NCBI GenBank assembly: GCA_002472275.1
Contig: DKRQ01000019.1
Span: forward strand, 1-64,000
Reading direction: 5' to 3'
Source: Caryophanales bacterium UBA7278
GTDB taxonomy: Bacteria > Bacillota_I > Bacilli_A > RFN20 > CAG-826
Length of the DNA: 64,000 nucleotides
In this document: piece after piece, positions 40,723 to 49,684 of the stretch
How the letters are laid out: the number at the start of each line of letters is the position of its first letter
Numbering within the stretch: position 1 is the first letter of the stretch
Notes under the pieces: generated by a model
What the model saw: only the letters and a program-made list of their open reading frames with translations
The model's database searches: none
What the model was told of the DNA's origin: nothing
Position numbers and translations under genes: made by a program

Positions 40723-42234
40723 ATGAAAAAGCCCTTTGTCTTATCTCTAGTCGCTTTCTTGCTCGCTTCTTGCGGGGGAGCACCCGCGACTTCTTCGCCT
40801 TCCACGTCTTCTAAAGAAGAATCTTCCACAAGTTCGGTCGATTCCTCTTCCGTGGAATCTTCCGCCTCTTCTTCGGAGGCTTCTTCAGGCGCTTCTTCGA
40901 GCGCGGCTTCTTCCTCTCCCTCTTCTAGCAGTGAATCCTCTTCCTCGTCCACCCCGGTTTATACCCGCTCGCCCATGGATGAACCTGGAATCGGTAGGCA
41001 GTATTACCTGAACAACATCGGCAACATCTACGATTGCTGGGAGCAATATCGTGGCGATGGGGTTACGATCGCCGTCATCGACGGAGGATTTAACCCCGGC
41101 CACGAAGATTTCACTTTCGAAGACGGGACGAGCAAGGTCACGTCGACTTCTGGTGGCTTTACCACGACCGGTGGCCAAACTTCCTTCCAACAAGGTAAAC
41201 AATATGCGACCGACCTAGGCGATTCCCATGGATCTTTCTGCGCGGGTGTTGCTGCGGCTGGGATCAACGGCAAAGGCGTCGTAGGTGTCGCGCCGAACGC
41301 TTCGTTGATGCTTCTAAAAACCGACAAGAAACCAAAGTCAATCGTCGCGGCCTTCAAATACGCAGCGGACAACGGGGCCAAGGTCATCACGATTTCCATC
41401 GGCTCCTATTATGGATATGGAATCGACGGGGATTTGGTGGACGACGGCTCCGATTTGTCGACCGTTTTCAATTCCGCGGTCTCCTATTGCCAAAACAAAG
41501 GAACGGTCGTCGTCTCCGCGGCCGGCAATGGGGGTACGAGCAAGCCGACGGAATGGACTTTTCCCGGGGCTACTCCGGGCGTCATTGGCGTTGGCGGATT
41601 AGCCGCGAATTCCGAAGGCGAGATTTGGACTGGTTCTTCTTATAATTCGGAACCTAAATATCAGTTCTGCGACGTGTTCGCCCCGGCCGACATGATGTAT
41701 GGTTGCTGCCATTATGAGGGCAAGAAATATGACGGAGGCTGGAACGGCACCTCGTTCGCTTCCCCTTAAGTCGCTGGGTTAGCCGCTTTATATTTCCAAA
41801 AGAACCCTAGCGCTACGCCCGCTCAGTTCGAGTCTGCCTTATATGCGAGCTGCCACAAGATCACGACTTCCGAAATCGCGACCTCCAGCCAACTTGGATA
41901 CGGTAGGATCGACGCGGCCAAATTGCTCGGCATCACTTCCTCTGGTGAGGTAAGCGTGAAAGCCAGTGCCTCTTGGTCTTCCTGCTATTGCTATGCCTAT
42001 GACCTAGTGACGGGAAAAGAGAACGCGCCTTGGCCTGGCGTTGCGATGAGCAAGTCCGGCGGTACGTTTACGACGAGCGTCGATTCGAACAAATACAGCA
42101 AAATCGTTTTGGCTCAAAGCGAGAGCGGAAGCAAGAGCGTCGACCTCTCCCTTTCTAGTTTCAGGGATGGCCATAAATACACGTTAGGAACCTATAAAGA
42201 AGTAGGGGCTATCGTGGGTTCATATTCCAAATAA
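40723..42234 (+). pseudogene. Subtilase (S8) lipoprotein with C-terminal starch-binding module, in-frame TAA
   Basis: Lipobox LLASC at residue 19, then a long Ser-rich linker and an S8 domain: Asp in AVIDGGFNPGH, His in GDSHGSFCAGVAAAG, Ser in WNGTSFASP. The reading frame is cut by TAA at 41767-41769, immediately after GTSFASP; without it the frame continues VAGLAALYFQKNPSATPAQ, the conserved helix after the catalytic Ser, and ends in a CBM26-like module (SCYCYAYDLV, APWPGVAMSKSGG, KIVLAQSESG). A single change TTA (Leu) to TAA would explain it, since GTSFASPLVAG is a common subtilase sequence. The remainder is uncorrupted. It may be a young pseudogene, a strain variant, or read-through. Two nt downstream of the amylase stop. 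Confidence 0.85.
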
Positions 42235-42253
42235 ATAAACGGGATTTGCAAAG

Positions 42254-42280
42254 AAAAACGGCTGATTTGCCGCCGTTTTT
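42254..42280. terminator. Bidirectional terminator
   Basis: AAAAACGGC, a 9-nt loop and GCCGTTTTT, between convergent genes. Confidence 0.85.
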
Positions 42281-42283
42281 GCT

Positions 42284-43459
42284 TTATAGAAGCTTGAATT
42301 GGACCTTGACTGGATCGTGGTCGGAATAGGCGAATCCAGCATAGCCTTTGTTGCCGTATTCCTTGCGGCTGTCCTGGGTTTGCACGGTTTCGTGGGCGAC
42401 GACCTCGATATTATTGGAGATGATGAACCCGTCGACCATGCAGATGTAGGTTTTGCCCGGTTCGTATTCGATGTCGTTGTTGCGGCAGGAGGGAGCGTTG
42501 TCGCTTGCGACTACCTTGAAGCCTTCGATGAGCGGGCTCTTGCCATCCTTATCGAAATACTGAGAGATCCAGTCGGGGTTCTTCTTGGTTTCCCCAAACG
42601 GCCTATTGCCGGCGACCTCGGTGTAGGGGAATTCGGGGTTATTGGTGAGAAGGTCGTGATTGAAGTCGCCACCGGCGATCACATAGTCACCCGCGTCTTT
42701 GACCGACTGAAGGAAGGCATTCATCTCCTGCACCTGCTTTTCGCGGACCGCGGGATTGGTGTAGGCGGACATGTGGGAGTTGACGACATAGAGGTTCTTA
42801 CCGTTTTCCACAGCGACTTTTTGGACCGAGAAGCAGCGATCCAAGTCGAATAGCTTGGAGAGGCTATCGGTGACCGTGTATTCCTTCCTTTCGGCCGCGG
42901 TGATCTTGAAGCGGGAGACGGTCGTTAGACCCGAATGGGTTTCCCCATGCATGTCATAAAGGGGCAAGGGGAGGAAAGCGGTATGGAAGTTCACGCAGTG
43001 GACGTGGTCATAGGTGGCAAAGGCCTCTTTGATCTTTTGGTCCTGATTGACGACGTAGCTGCGGGTGGACCTCGTGTCGACTTCCTGAAACATCACGAAA
43101 TCGGGGTTTTGCTTTTGGGCGGTGAGAATGGCCCCGTTGGTGTTGAATTCGACGGTTTCCTTGGACTTGGCTTTGCCATAATGACCGCAGGTTTTGTTGC
43201 CCGCTTCGTCATAGCCTTCGTCCATGAAGAAGGTGTAGTCCTGGGAATAGGCGCCAAAGCCGATGTTGTAGCTAACCGCGGTATAGGTTTCGCCGACCTT
43301 GGCCTGAGCTGCCGTGGCCTTGGTGTCCACGGCCAGGGTTTGATTGCCGATGCGGTTATAGGAAGCGATGATATAAACGACATAGCCACCTACCGCTAGG
43401 ACGGCGCACCCTAAAACGGCGCCGACGGTGACCAAAGTCCTTTTGAGAATCTTATTCAT
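42284..43459 (-). CDS. Membrane-anchored endonuclease/exonuclease/phosphatase-fold protein
   Basis: A 391-residue extracytoplasmic hydrolase with one N-terminal transmembrane anchor (about 8-32). EEP-fold motifs in order: VSYNIGFG, FVMFQEVD, VVNSHMSA, IAGGDFNHD, and the C-terminal YSDHDPVKV. Such enzymes cut nucleic acids, phospholipids or inositol phosphates; the exact substrate is not clear. GGAAGGAG precedes the ATG. It is expressed convergently with the starch locus. Confidence 0.85.
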   Translation of the reverse strand: MNKILKRTLVTVGAVLGCAVLAVGGYVVYIIASYNRIGNQTLAVDTKATAAQAKVGETYTAVSYNIGFGAYSQDYTFFMDEGYDEAGNKTCGHYGKAKSKETVEFNTNGAILTAQKQNPDFVMFQEVDTRSTRSYVVNQDQKIKEAFATYDHVHCVNFHTAFLPLPLYDMHGETHSGLTTVSRFKITAAERKEYTVTDSLSKLFDLDRCFSVQKVAVENGKNLYVVNSHMSAYTNPAVREKQVQEMNAFLQSVKDAGDYVIAGGDFNHDLLTNNPEFPYTEVAGNRPFGETKKNPDWISQYFDKDGKSPLIEGFKVVASDNAPSCRNNDIEYEPGKTYICMVDGFIISNNIEVVAHETVQTQDSRKEYGNKGYAGFAYSDHDPVKVQFKLL

Positions 43460-43501
43460 TGGTTTGCTCCTTCCATTAGGATAGCACGCTGGCCTAAAGG
43501 C

Positions 43502-44056
43502 TCATCGATTCAGTTCGAAGAAATAGGATGTGATCGTCTCCGGGTTTTCCTTGACCCCGTTATTGAACCAATAGGCGAGCAAGGAAACGAAGCTATTGGA
43601 AATCTGCTCGACTTGCAGCTCGGCGGGAATCTTTTTCGCGGGAATAAGGCCGGTTTGCAGGCATTTTTCGGCGATGGGGGAGATTTTGCTGCGTAAAACT
43701 CGGAAGAAAGCGTCGCTTCCCGTAGAGGAAAGGATTGCCCCGACCAGTTCCTTTTCGTCGCGGAAATGATAGAAGGCGTGGGTGAGCATGTGATCGTAAT
43801 CGAAGATGTTCGACTTGGAGAAGTCATGGGTCTTCTCGCCATGGAGAGAGGCCGAGAAGACATGGTCGAAGATATCGTCGGCCACCGAATCCATCACCTC
43901 GTTTTTGGTTTTGAAGTGGGAATAGAAAGTCGAGCGGGAAACACCCGACCTTTCTAACAGGTTCTCCACGGTGATCCTCTCAATCGGCTTCTCGCGGAGC
44001 TCTTCGATGAAGGCTTGGTAGATTGCCTTCCTGGTTTTTTCGACTCGCTTGTCCAT
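43502..44056 (-). CDS. TetR-family regulator
   Basis: A 184-residue TetR/AcrR protein: HTH at residues 9-52 (ITVENLLERSGVSRSTFYSHF) and a helical ligand domain in the C-terminal part. It lies divergent from the metal-type ABC importer operon and probably represses it. The chosen ATG at 44056 is preceded by AGGA; longer readings have no domain support. TAGAGT is a likely -10. Confidence 0.82.
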   Translation of the reverse strand: MDKRVEKTRKAIYQAFIEELREKPIERITVENLLERSGVSRSTFYSHFKTKNEVMDSVADDIFDHVFSASLHGEKTHDFSKSNIFDYDHMLTHAFYHFRDEKELVGAILSSTGSDAFFRVLRSKISPIAEKCLQTGLIPAKKIPAELQVEQISNSFVSLLAYWFNNGVKENPETITSYFFELNR

Positions 44057-44159
44057 ATGAATGTCCTGTTTCTTAACTCTAATAAAACAAATGTTCGATA
44101 ACACAATATAAAAAACAAACAAAAATCGCAAACGTGTTTTAATTCCAAACCTTCTTTGT

Positions 44160-44165
44160 TAGGAT
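44160..44165 (+). promoter_or_regulatory. Extended -10 (TGT-TAGGAT), leaderless layout
   Basis: TAGGAT is followed by 6 nt and the ATG of the importer permease gene; TG stands one base upstream of the box. Confidence 0.45.
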
Positions 44166-44171
44166 TCCCTC

Positions 44172-45242
44172 ATGCCTGATTTAATAAATCAAACACCGAA
44201 AGGCGGAGCTCTGAAGAAAGCGATCGTCTTGATCGTTCTTCTCATCGGCGTTTTGGTTTGTTTATTGGGCGGCATCGCGGTCGGCTCCTCGGGTTTAAGC
44301 TTTGGCGAATCCGTGGCCGCCTTATTTGGAAACGGGGAAGTCACTGCCGTGCGCATCGTGCAGGCCATCCGTTTGCCTAGGACCCTCGCCGCTCTCATCG
44401 CCGGTGCGGGATTAGCCGTGGCCGGACTTATGATGCAGACGACTTTGCATAACCCAATGGCTAGCCCTGCGACCTTAGGGGTTTCTAACGCCGCGGTCTT
44501 TGGGGCGAATCTAGCCATCATAGGCTTTGCCGGAGGATTCCTCTCCACGGGGCATAACGTCGATAACTACACGACTGGCTTCAATCCGTTTGCCACCTCT
44601 CTTATCGCCTTCTTGTTCGCGATGGGCGCCGTTTTGGTGGTTTTGGCATTAAGCAAAATCAAAAGATATGCGCCTGAAACCGTTATTTTGTGTGGAATCG
44701 CTCTCGGCTTCCTCTTCACGGCCCTGACCACGATTCTCCAGTTTTATGCGACCGACGTCGGACTATCCGCCGCGGTCATTTGGACATTCGGCGATTTAGG
44801 CAGAGCGACCTTTGAAACGGATTGGATCATGCTCGCCGTCGTTGGGGTGGGGGTTATTGCTTTCTTGTTACTTCAATGGAGATACAACGCCCTTGGCTTA
44901 GGGGAGGAAGTCGCTTCCTCTCTTGGGGTCAAAGTATCTTTGCTTCGTTTCTTCACCCTTCTAGCCGCCTCCATGATCACCGCGGTCATCGTTTCTTTCC
45001 TTGGAATCATTGGTTTCGTCGGCGTCATTTGCCCCCATGCGATGAGAAGGATCATCGGCAACAACCACAAGTTCCTCATCCCCTCTTCCGTCCTTTCCGG
45101 AGCGTTACTCGTAATGCTTGCCGATATCGTTTCTAGGGCGGTTGGTAACGGCTCGGCTTTGCCGGTAGGTGCCATCACCTCGCTTCTAGGCACGCCCTTC
45201 TTCCTATATCTCATCTTCACCAAGAAAGGAGACAAAGCATGA
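44172..45242 (+). CDS. FecCD-family ABC importer permease
   Basis: A 356-residue permease with about ten transmembrane helices of the BtuC/FecCD type that moves iron-siderophore, heme or corrinoid. VRIVQAIRLPRTLAALIAGA and GLMMQTTLHNPMASPATLG are family signatures, as is GFVGVICPHAMRRIIG for coupling to the ATPase. The stop overlaps the ATPase gene by 4 nt. Divergent TetR gene upstream. Confidence 0.9.
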   Translation: MPDLINQTPKGGALKKAIVLIVLLIGVLVCLLGGIAVGSSGLSFGESVAALFGNGEVTAVRIVQAIRLPRTLAALIAGAGLAVAGLMMQTTLHNPMASPATLGVSNAAVFGANLAIIGFAGGFLSTGHNVDNYTTGFNPFATSLIAFLFAMGAVLVVLALSKIKRYAPETVILCGIALGFLFTALTTILQFYATDVGLSAAVIWTFGDLGRATFETDWIMLAVVGVGVIAFLLLQWRYNALGLGEEVASSLGVKVSLLRFFTLLAASMITAVIVSFLGIIGFVGVICPHAMRRIIGNNHKFLIPSSVLSGALLVMLADIVSRAVGNGSALPVGAITSLLGTPFFLYLIFTKKGDKA

Positions 45243-46003
45243 TTTCCATTCATGGCCTCACTGCCTCCTATTCCAAGAAGGGCACAAATGCCATCGAAAA
45301 TGTAGACTTTGAGCTTTCCTCCGGGGAAGTCGGCGTCATCCTTGGACCTAATGGGGCAGGCAAATCCACCTTCCTCAAATGCATCCTCGGCCTCATGAAA
45401 CCCGAATCGGGAACCATTGAGGTTGACGGGATAGAGTTCCTCAAGATGAAAAGCAAGGAACGGGCGAGGAAAGTTGCCTATCTCCCCCAAAACATCGAAT
45501 TCACCCCTTTGTCCGTTTATGAAACAATCATGCTCGGACGCCTCCCGTACTTCGGGCTTATGCCTGGGAAAAAGGACAAGGAAGAAGTCGATAAGGTCAT
45601 TGAGGAACTAGGACTAGGCGAACTTAGGAATCGAAACGTGACCGAGCTCTCGGGCGGCGAAAAACAGAAGGTGGCGATCGCCAGGGCCATCGCCCAAGAC
45701 CCTTCCATATTGGTGTTCGATGAGCCTAGCGCGAACCTCGACATCAAAAACGAATTGACCCTCTTCTCCGCCATTAAGCATCTCGCTAAGGAAAAGGGCA
45801 TCTCAGTGCTTCTCTCCATCCATGACATCAACGCGGCGCTATCTTTAGGCGATAAATACCTGCTCCTAAGAAAAGGGAAATCCATCGCCGTGTGTGGGCC
45901 GGAAGACATCGACGAAGCCGCCATCGAAAAGACGTTCGATGTCAAAGCCAAAATTCAAACAATCGAAAAACGGAAAATTGTGATATTGGAGGAAAAACTA
46001 TGA
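45239..46003 (+). CDS. ABC importer ATP-binding protein (FepC/BtuD-type)
   Basis: A 254-residue ATPase with Walker A GPNGAGKST, Q-loop in YLPQNI, signature ELSGGEKQKV, Walker B ILVFDEPSANLD and switch His in SIHDIN. It powers the permease encoded just upstream. It overlaps both neighbouring genes by 4 nt (ATGA each time). Confidence 0.92.
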   Translation: MISIHGLTASYSKKGTNAIENVDFELSSGEVGVILGPNGAGKSTFLKCILGLMKPESGTIEVDGIEFLKMKSKERARKVAYLPQNIEFTPLSVYETIMLGRLPYFGLMPGKKDKEEVDKVIEELGLGELRNRNVTELSGGEKQKVAIARAIAQDPSILVFDEPSANLDIKNELTLFSAIKHLAKEKGISVLLSIHDINAALSLGDKYLLLRKGKSIAVCGPEDIDEAAIEKTFDVKAKIQTIEKRKIVILEEKL

Positions 46004-47127
46004 AAAAAGCCACTATTTTGTTAAGTTTAGCGGCCCTTCTCGCTTCTTGCGGAGGTGGTCAAGAACCCGAAAAAGGCGAAGTGATTACCGACATGATTGG
46101 CCGTGAAGTTAGGGTTATCTCCGGCTCTTATAAAAAGGTCGTTTGCATCGGCGCGGGTGCCTTAAGGCTATATTCCTATGTCGGGGATGTTGATCTTCTT
46201 GCGGGGGTTGAGGACATCGATAACGAAGCCCTTAGCGAAAGGCCCAAGATGTTCGACGGCGTCGCCCGGCCTTATGTCCTTGCTAACGGCGAGAAGTTCA
46301 AAACGCTTCCTTCTTGTGGAGTAGGCGGACCTAATGCCCAAGCGGCCGAAGCGGAGAAGATCCTCTCCTGCAAACCCGACATCGTCATCTCCGAATACGA
46401 AGACGTCGAAAAGGAAAACGCCCTGCAAAAGCAACTCGGCGTTCCCGTCATCACCTTGAAGTGCGGCAGCGGCGGTCTCAATAACGACAGCGCCCTTGGA
46501 ACTTATAGCCTTCTTGGCAAGATCTTTGGCAAGGAAGAAAGGGCGAAGCAGCTAAGTGATTTCATTGCCGCCGAGAAGAAAGCCCTAAGCGATAGAACCG
46601 CAAATATCGCCGAAGAAGACAAGGTCAATGCCTATGTCTGCGGACTTGGCAACTGGGGCACCACGAACCAGTACATGACTGCCCAAAACTACGACGTCTT
46701 CAACACCGTCCACATCAATAACGTCGTCACGGGCTTGCCTAAGGATGGGATCCAGCCCATCACCGCGGAGAAGTTCGCCTCTATTGCCGCGGACATGGAC
46801 CTCATGATCTTCGATGCCGCCGCGGTGAAAAACATCAGGGGCACTGGCTTTGATTTCTCACAGTGCGCTGCCTTCCAAACAGGAGAGGTCTATCTCCAAA
46901 TGGCCTATAACGCCTATTACACCAACCTCGAGACCGCGCTCATCAACGCTTGGTTCACTGGGAAAGCTGCTTACCCGTCTTTATTTGCCGATGTGGATAT
47001 CGCTGCCAAAGCCGATGAAATCACCGAGAAATTCAACGGCAAGAAGCTCTATGAGCAAATGAAGGGCAAGCCACAGTCCTTCGGCGGATATCAAAAGATC
47101 GACAATCCCACGGAGTTCTTCAAATAA
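46000..47127 (+). CDS. Periplasmic-binding-protein-like lipoprotein for the iron/corrinoid-type importer
   Basis: A 375-residue substrate-binding lipoprotein (lipobox LLASCGG at residue 17) of the PF01497 type. DMIGREVRVISGSYKKVVCIG matches the usual start of the family, and the KPDIVISEYED region is also typical. The many Asn/Asp and several Cys (including GALRLYSY-adjacent) do not allow a choice between heme, siderophore and corrinoid. ATG 46000 is 7 nt after GGAGG and overlaps the ATPase stop. Confidence 0.87.
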   Translation: MKKATILLSLAALLASCGGGQEPEKGEVITDMIGREVRVISGSYKKVVCIGAGALRLYSYVGDVDLLAGVEDIDNEALSERPKMFDGVARPYVLANGEKFKTLPSCGVGGPNAQAAEAEKILSCKPDIVISEYEDVEKENALQKQLGVPVITLKCGSGGLNNDSALGTYSLLGKIFGKEERAKQLSDFIAAEKKALSDRTANIAEEDKVNAYVCGLGNWGTTNQYMTAQNYDVFNTVHINNVVTGLPKDGIQPITAEKFASIAADMDLMIFDAAAVKNIRGTGFDFSQCAAFQTGEVYLQMAYNAYYTNLETALINAWFTGKAAYPSLFADVDIAAKADEITEKFNGKKLYEQMKGKPQSFGGYQKIDNPTEFFK

Positions 47128-47129
47128 GC

Positions 47130-47717
47130 ATGGCCCAAAGGGAAATACGCGAATTCTTTGATACCCTCGCGGATGGCTGGGATAAAGGCAACCAGCCTCT
47201 AAGCGAGGTTACGGTCCGTTTGCTTCGCCTCCTTGGAATTAAAGAAGGGGACGAGGTTTTGGATTTGGCTTGTGGTAGAGGCGTCATCACCGGCGCTCTC
47301 CACGACCTTTCCAAAGCGCCCGTTTTAGGCGTGGACCTTTCCCCCAAGATGATCGAAGGGGCTAAGGAGGATTATCGAGGGAAGGAGGGCGTCGAATTCC
47401 GCTGCCTCGATTTCCTAAACGAGGACTTAGGGAAGAAGTTCGACTATGTCGTCTGCTATAACGCCTATCCCCATTTCCTCGATGCTTCGGAATTTGCAAG
47501 GCGCGTTGCCTCTACCCTAATGGAAGGGGGACGGTTCGCCATCCTGCATTCATTTGGAATGAAAGGGCTGAACGAACATCATAAGCACACCGCGGACACG
47601 GTCTCCAGGATGTTAAAAAAGCCTTCCGAGGAGCAGAAGGCGTTCGAACCTTATTTCGAGATTCTTCTTTCGGAATCCGAGGATGACCATTACGCAATCC
47701 TCGGTCGTCTTAAATAA
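47130..47717 (+). CDS. Class I SAM-dependent methyltransferase
   Basis: A 195-residue methyltransferase with motif I VLDLACGRGVITGAL (about 43-57), acidic residue in GVDLSPKMI and the motif IV-like FDYVVCYNAYPHF. Genes of this kind often sit at the end of FecCD-type importer operons, as here 2 nt after the binding-protein gene. It might modify a ligand such as a tetrapyrrole, but that is only inference. Confidence 0.82.
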   Translation: MAQREIREFFDTLADGWDKGNQPLSEVTVRLLRLLGIKEGDEVLDLACGRGVITGALHDLSKAPVLGVDLSPKMIEGAKEDYRGKEGVEFRCLDFLNEDLGKKFDYVVCYNAYPHFLDASEFARRVASTLMEGGRFAILHSFGMKGLNEHHKHTADTVSRMLKKPSEEQKAFEPYFEILLSESEDDHYAILGRLK

Positions 47718-47942
47718 AACCAAGAGACGTACATACCTTTCCTATCTCTAAGAAAGTGGGCACCTTGGTCAGCCGTTAGGATTCCTTGTCGAGCAAGGCT
47801 TTCAACACAGGCTTTCTCCAGTCAGGTTCCCCGGTAATGCATGTAGGGAAGCGTTTGCCTCTTGGCTCTTTCATTGTAACAGGCGGAAGAAAAAGAAAAG
47901 GATTCTTTTGCCTAAGCAACGGGAAACGGATAACCTCTTGAC
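47718..47942. other. Intergenic stretch with local hairpins
   Basis: No gene seen. It holds the hairpin CCTTG-TCGAG-CAAGG (near 47787) and the pair TTCCC/GGGAA (near 47828-47855). No known riboswitch consensus is recognisable to me. Confidence 0.4.
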
Positions 47943-48923
47943 ATGGCAAAGAAAAAGGAAAGATCGTTCGCCGAAGAAGCCATCGTCCAACTGACGACCA
48001 CTTTTCGGCCTGGAATTTGGAGCAAGTTCACCAAAGCCCTGAAGCAATACGAGCTTCTTAAGGAAGGGGACCACGTCGCCGTTTGCATCTCGGGTGGCAA
48101 GGATTCCTTTTTGATGGCGGTCCTATTCAAGAATCTTCTCCGCCACAGCGACTTCCCCTTCAAAGTCACCTATATCGTGATGAACCCTGGCTATAACCAA
48201 GAGAACGCTTTGCTCATCAAAGAGAACCTCAGGAAGCTAGAGATTCCCGCGATCATCGTCTCCACCGATATCTTCGAAATCGCCAATTCTACGGGCGAGT
48301 CGCCTTGTTATCTCTGCGCGAAGATGAGAAGAGGCGCTCTTTACCGCATCGCCAAGGAACATGGCTGCAACAAGATCGCCCTCGGCCATCATTACGATGA
48401 CGTCATCGAGACGACCCTCATGAACATGCTTAACTCCGGTTCCTTCCAGACGATGCTTCCCAAACTCCCTTCCACCCATTACGAGGGAATGGAGCTCATC
48501 CGTCCTTTGTATTTGGTTCGCGAAGCCGAAATCAAAGCGTTCGTGGAAGCCTCGGGCCTGCGCTTCCTCCAATGCGCCTGCCGCTTCACCGAAGGGGTCG
48601 CGGACGGCCACATGAATTCGCAACGTTCCAAGACCAAAGCCTTGATCGCGGAACTCAAGAAAACCTATAACCCCCTTGTGGAGAAGAACATCTTCATTTC
48701 GGCGAGCAACGTGGAACTAGACAAAATCGTCGGCTTCAAAACTGCCAAAGAAGAGAAGTCCTTCCTCGACGATTACGAGGCCAAGAAGGAAAAGCAATTC
48801 GAGGAAATCCGTCAAAGCGGAATCGAGGACAAGGCGATTGAGAAAGCCATCCGCGAGCACCGCGGCTTCGAGATAGACGAATCCCTCAAAGACGAAATCG
48901 AGGCAAAGGAATCAAAGCAATGA
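47943..48923 (+). CDS. TtcA-like tRNA thiolation enzyme
   Basis: A 326-residue PP-loop ATPase of the TtcA group, which inserts sulfur into tRNA cytidine 32. Motifs: SGGKDSFLMAVLF (about 50-62), SPCYLCAKMRRGALY with CxxC (about 118), ALGHHYDDVIETTLMNML (about 143-160), FLQCACRF. Cys residues would bind an iron-sulfur cluster. It is overlapped by tcdA (4 nt, ATGA), forming a tRNA-modification operon. No clear ribosome-binding site precedes the ATG. Confidence 0.85.
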   Translation: MAKKKERSFAEEAIVQLTTTFRPGIWSKFTKALKQYELLKEGDHVAVCISGGKDSFLMAVLFKNLLRHSDFPFKVTYIVMNPGYNQENALLIKENLRKLEIPAIIVSTDIFEIANSTGESPCYLCAKMRRGALYRIAKEHGCNKIALGHHYDDVIETTLMNMLNSGSFQTMLPKLPSTHYEGMELIRPLYLVREAEIKAFVEASGLRFLQCACRFTEGVADGHMNSQRSKTKALIAELKKTYNPLVEKNIFISASNVELDKIVGFKTAKEEKSFLDDYEAKKEKQFEEIRQSGIEDKAIEKAIREHRGFEIDESLKDEIEAKESKQ

Positions 48924-49639
48924 GCGTGGACGCAAGATTTCAAAGAACCGAGTCTTTGTTAGGCTCAGAGGCGATGGAGAAACTAGCGAAAGCCAGAGTC
49001 GCGATTTTCGGACTAGGAGGCGTTGGGGGCAACGCTTTTGAAGCTCTCGTCCGCATGGGCATCGGCGAATTCGACCTCATCGATTTCGATGTCTTTTCCA
49101 TCACGAACCTCAACCGTCAATTGCTCGCCACTAGCGATGCAATCGGAGAAAAAAAGACGGAAATTGCAAGGAAACGCGCCCTTTCCATCAATCCTAACGT
49201 CAAAATTCACGTTCACGATTTGCTTTATCTTCCTGGCAAAGATAGCGATTTGGACTTCGCGAAATTCGACTATGTGATCGACGCGATTGACACGGTCGAA
49301 GGCAAGATCGGTTTGATCCTCGAATGCCAGCGTTTAGGCGTTCCTGTCATCTCTTGCATGGGATGTGGCAACCGCATCGACCCGAGCAAACTCAAGGTAG
49401 GGGACATCCATAAAACCGAGATGGACCCGCTAGCAAAGGTAATGCGTTCCCGTTGCCGAAAAGAAGGCATCAAGAAACTCAAGGTCGTTTATTCCCTGGA
49501 AAAGCCTCTTGTGCCGGTGGCTCCGATTGAAGGGGAGCCAGGGGGTAAGAAGAACCCTCCTGGATCGACCTCACTCGTTCCGCCTGCCGCGGGCATATTG
49601 CTCGCGTCCGAGGTCATCAAGGACCTCCTAGGCCGTTAA
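48920..49639 (+). CDS. tcdA: tRNA threonylcarbamoyladenosine dehydratase
   Basis: A 239-residue E1-like enzyme that cyclises t6A to ct6A in tRNA. The ATP-binding GLGGVGGNAFEALVRMGI (about 31-48), the FDVFSITNLNRQL strand, the Arg finger and CMGCGNRIDPSKL correspond to TcdA. Overlaps the TtcA-like gene, which also modifies tRNA. Confidence 0.9.
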   Translation: MSVDARFQRTESLLGSEAMEKLAKARVAIFGLGGVGGNAFEALVRMGIGEFDLIDFDVFSITNLNRQLLATSDAIGEKKTEIARKRALSINPNVKIHVHDLLYLPGKDSDLDFAKFDYVIDAIDTVEGKIGLILECQRLGVPVISCMGCGNRIDPSKLKVGDIHKTEMDPLAKVMRSRCRKEGIKKLKVVYSLEKPLVPVAPIEGEPGGKKNPPGSTSLVPPAAGILLASEVIKDLLGR

Positions 49640-49669
49640 GGAAAGACTAGCCAGCACACCCGTGCGTGC

Positions 49670-49675
49670 TAAACT
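49670..49675 (+). promoter_or_regulatory. Extended -10 (TGC-TAAACT), leaderless layout
   Basis: TAAACT ends 9 nt before the trpS ATG, with no Shine-Dalgarno sequence. The 45-nt gap to tcdA leaves no room for a T-box. Confidence 0.45.
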
Positions 49676-49684
49676 ATCCGCGTT

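Noticed and set aside
41923..42234. A separate 103-codon gene after the subtilase
   Set aside because: It is in frame with the subtilase and contains its C-terminal starch-binding module; it is the tail behind the in-frame stop.
47718..47942. SRP RNA or T-box before the TtcA-like gene
   Set aside because: GTCAGG and GGGAAGC are present but the domain IV loop pattern is not; no T-box sequence or specifier stem found.
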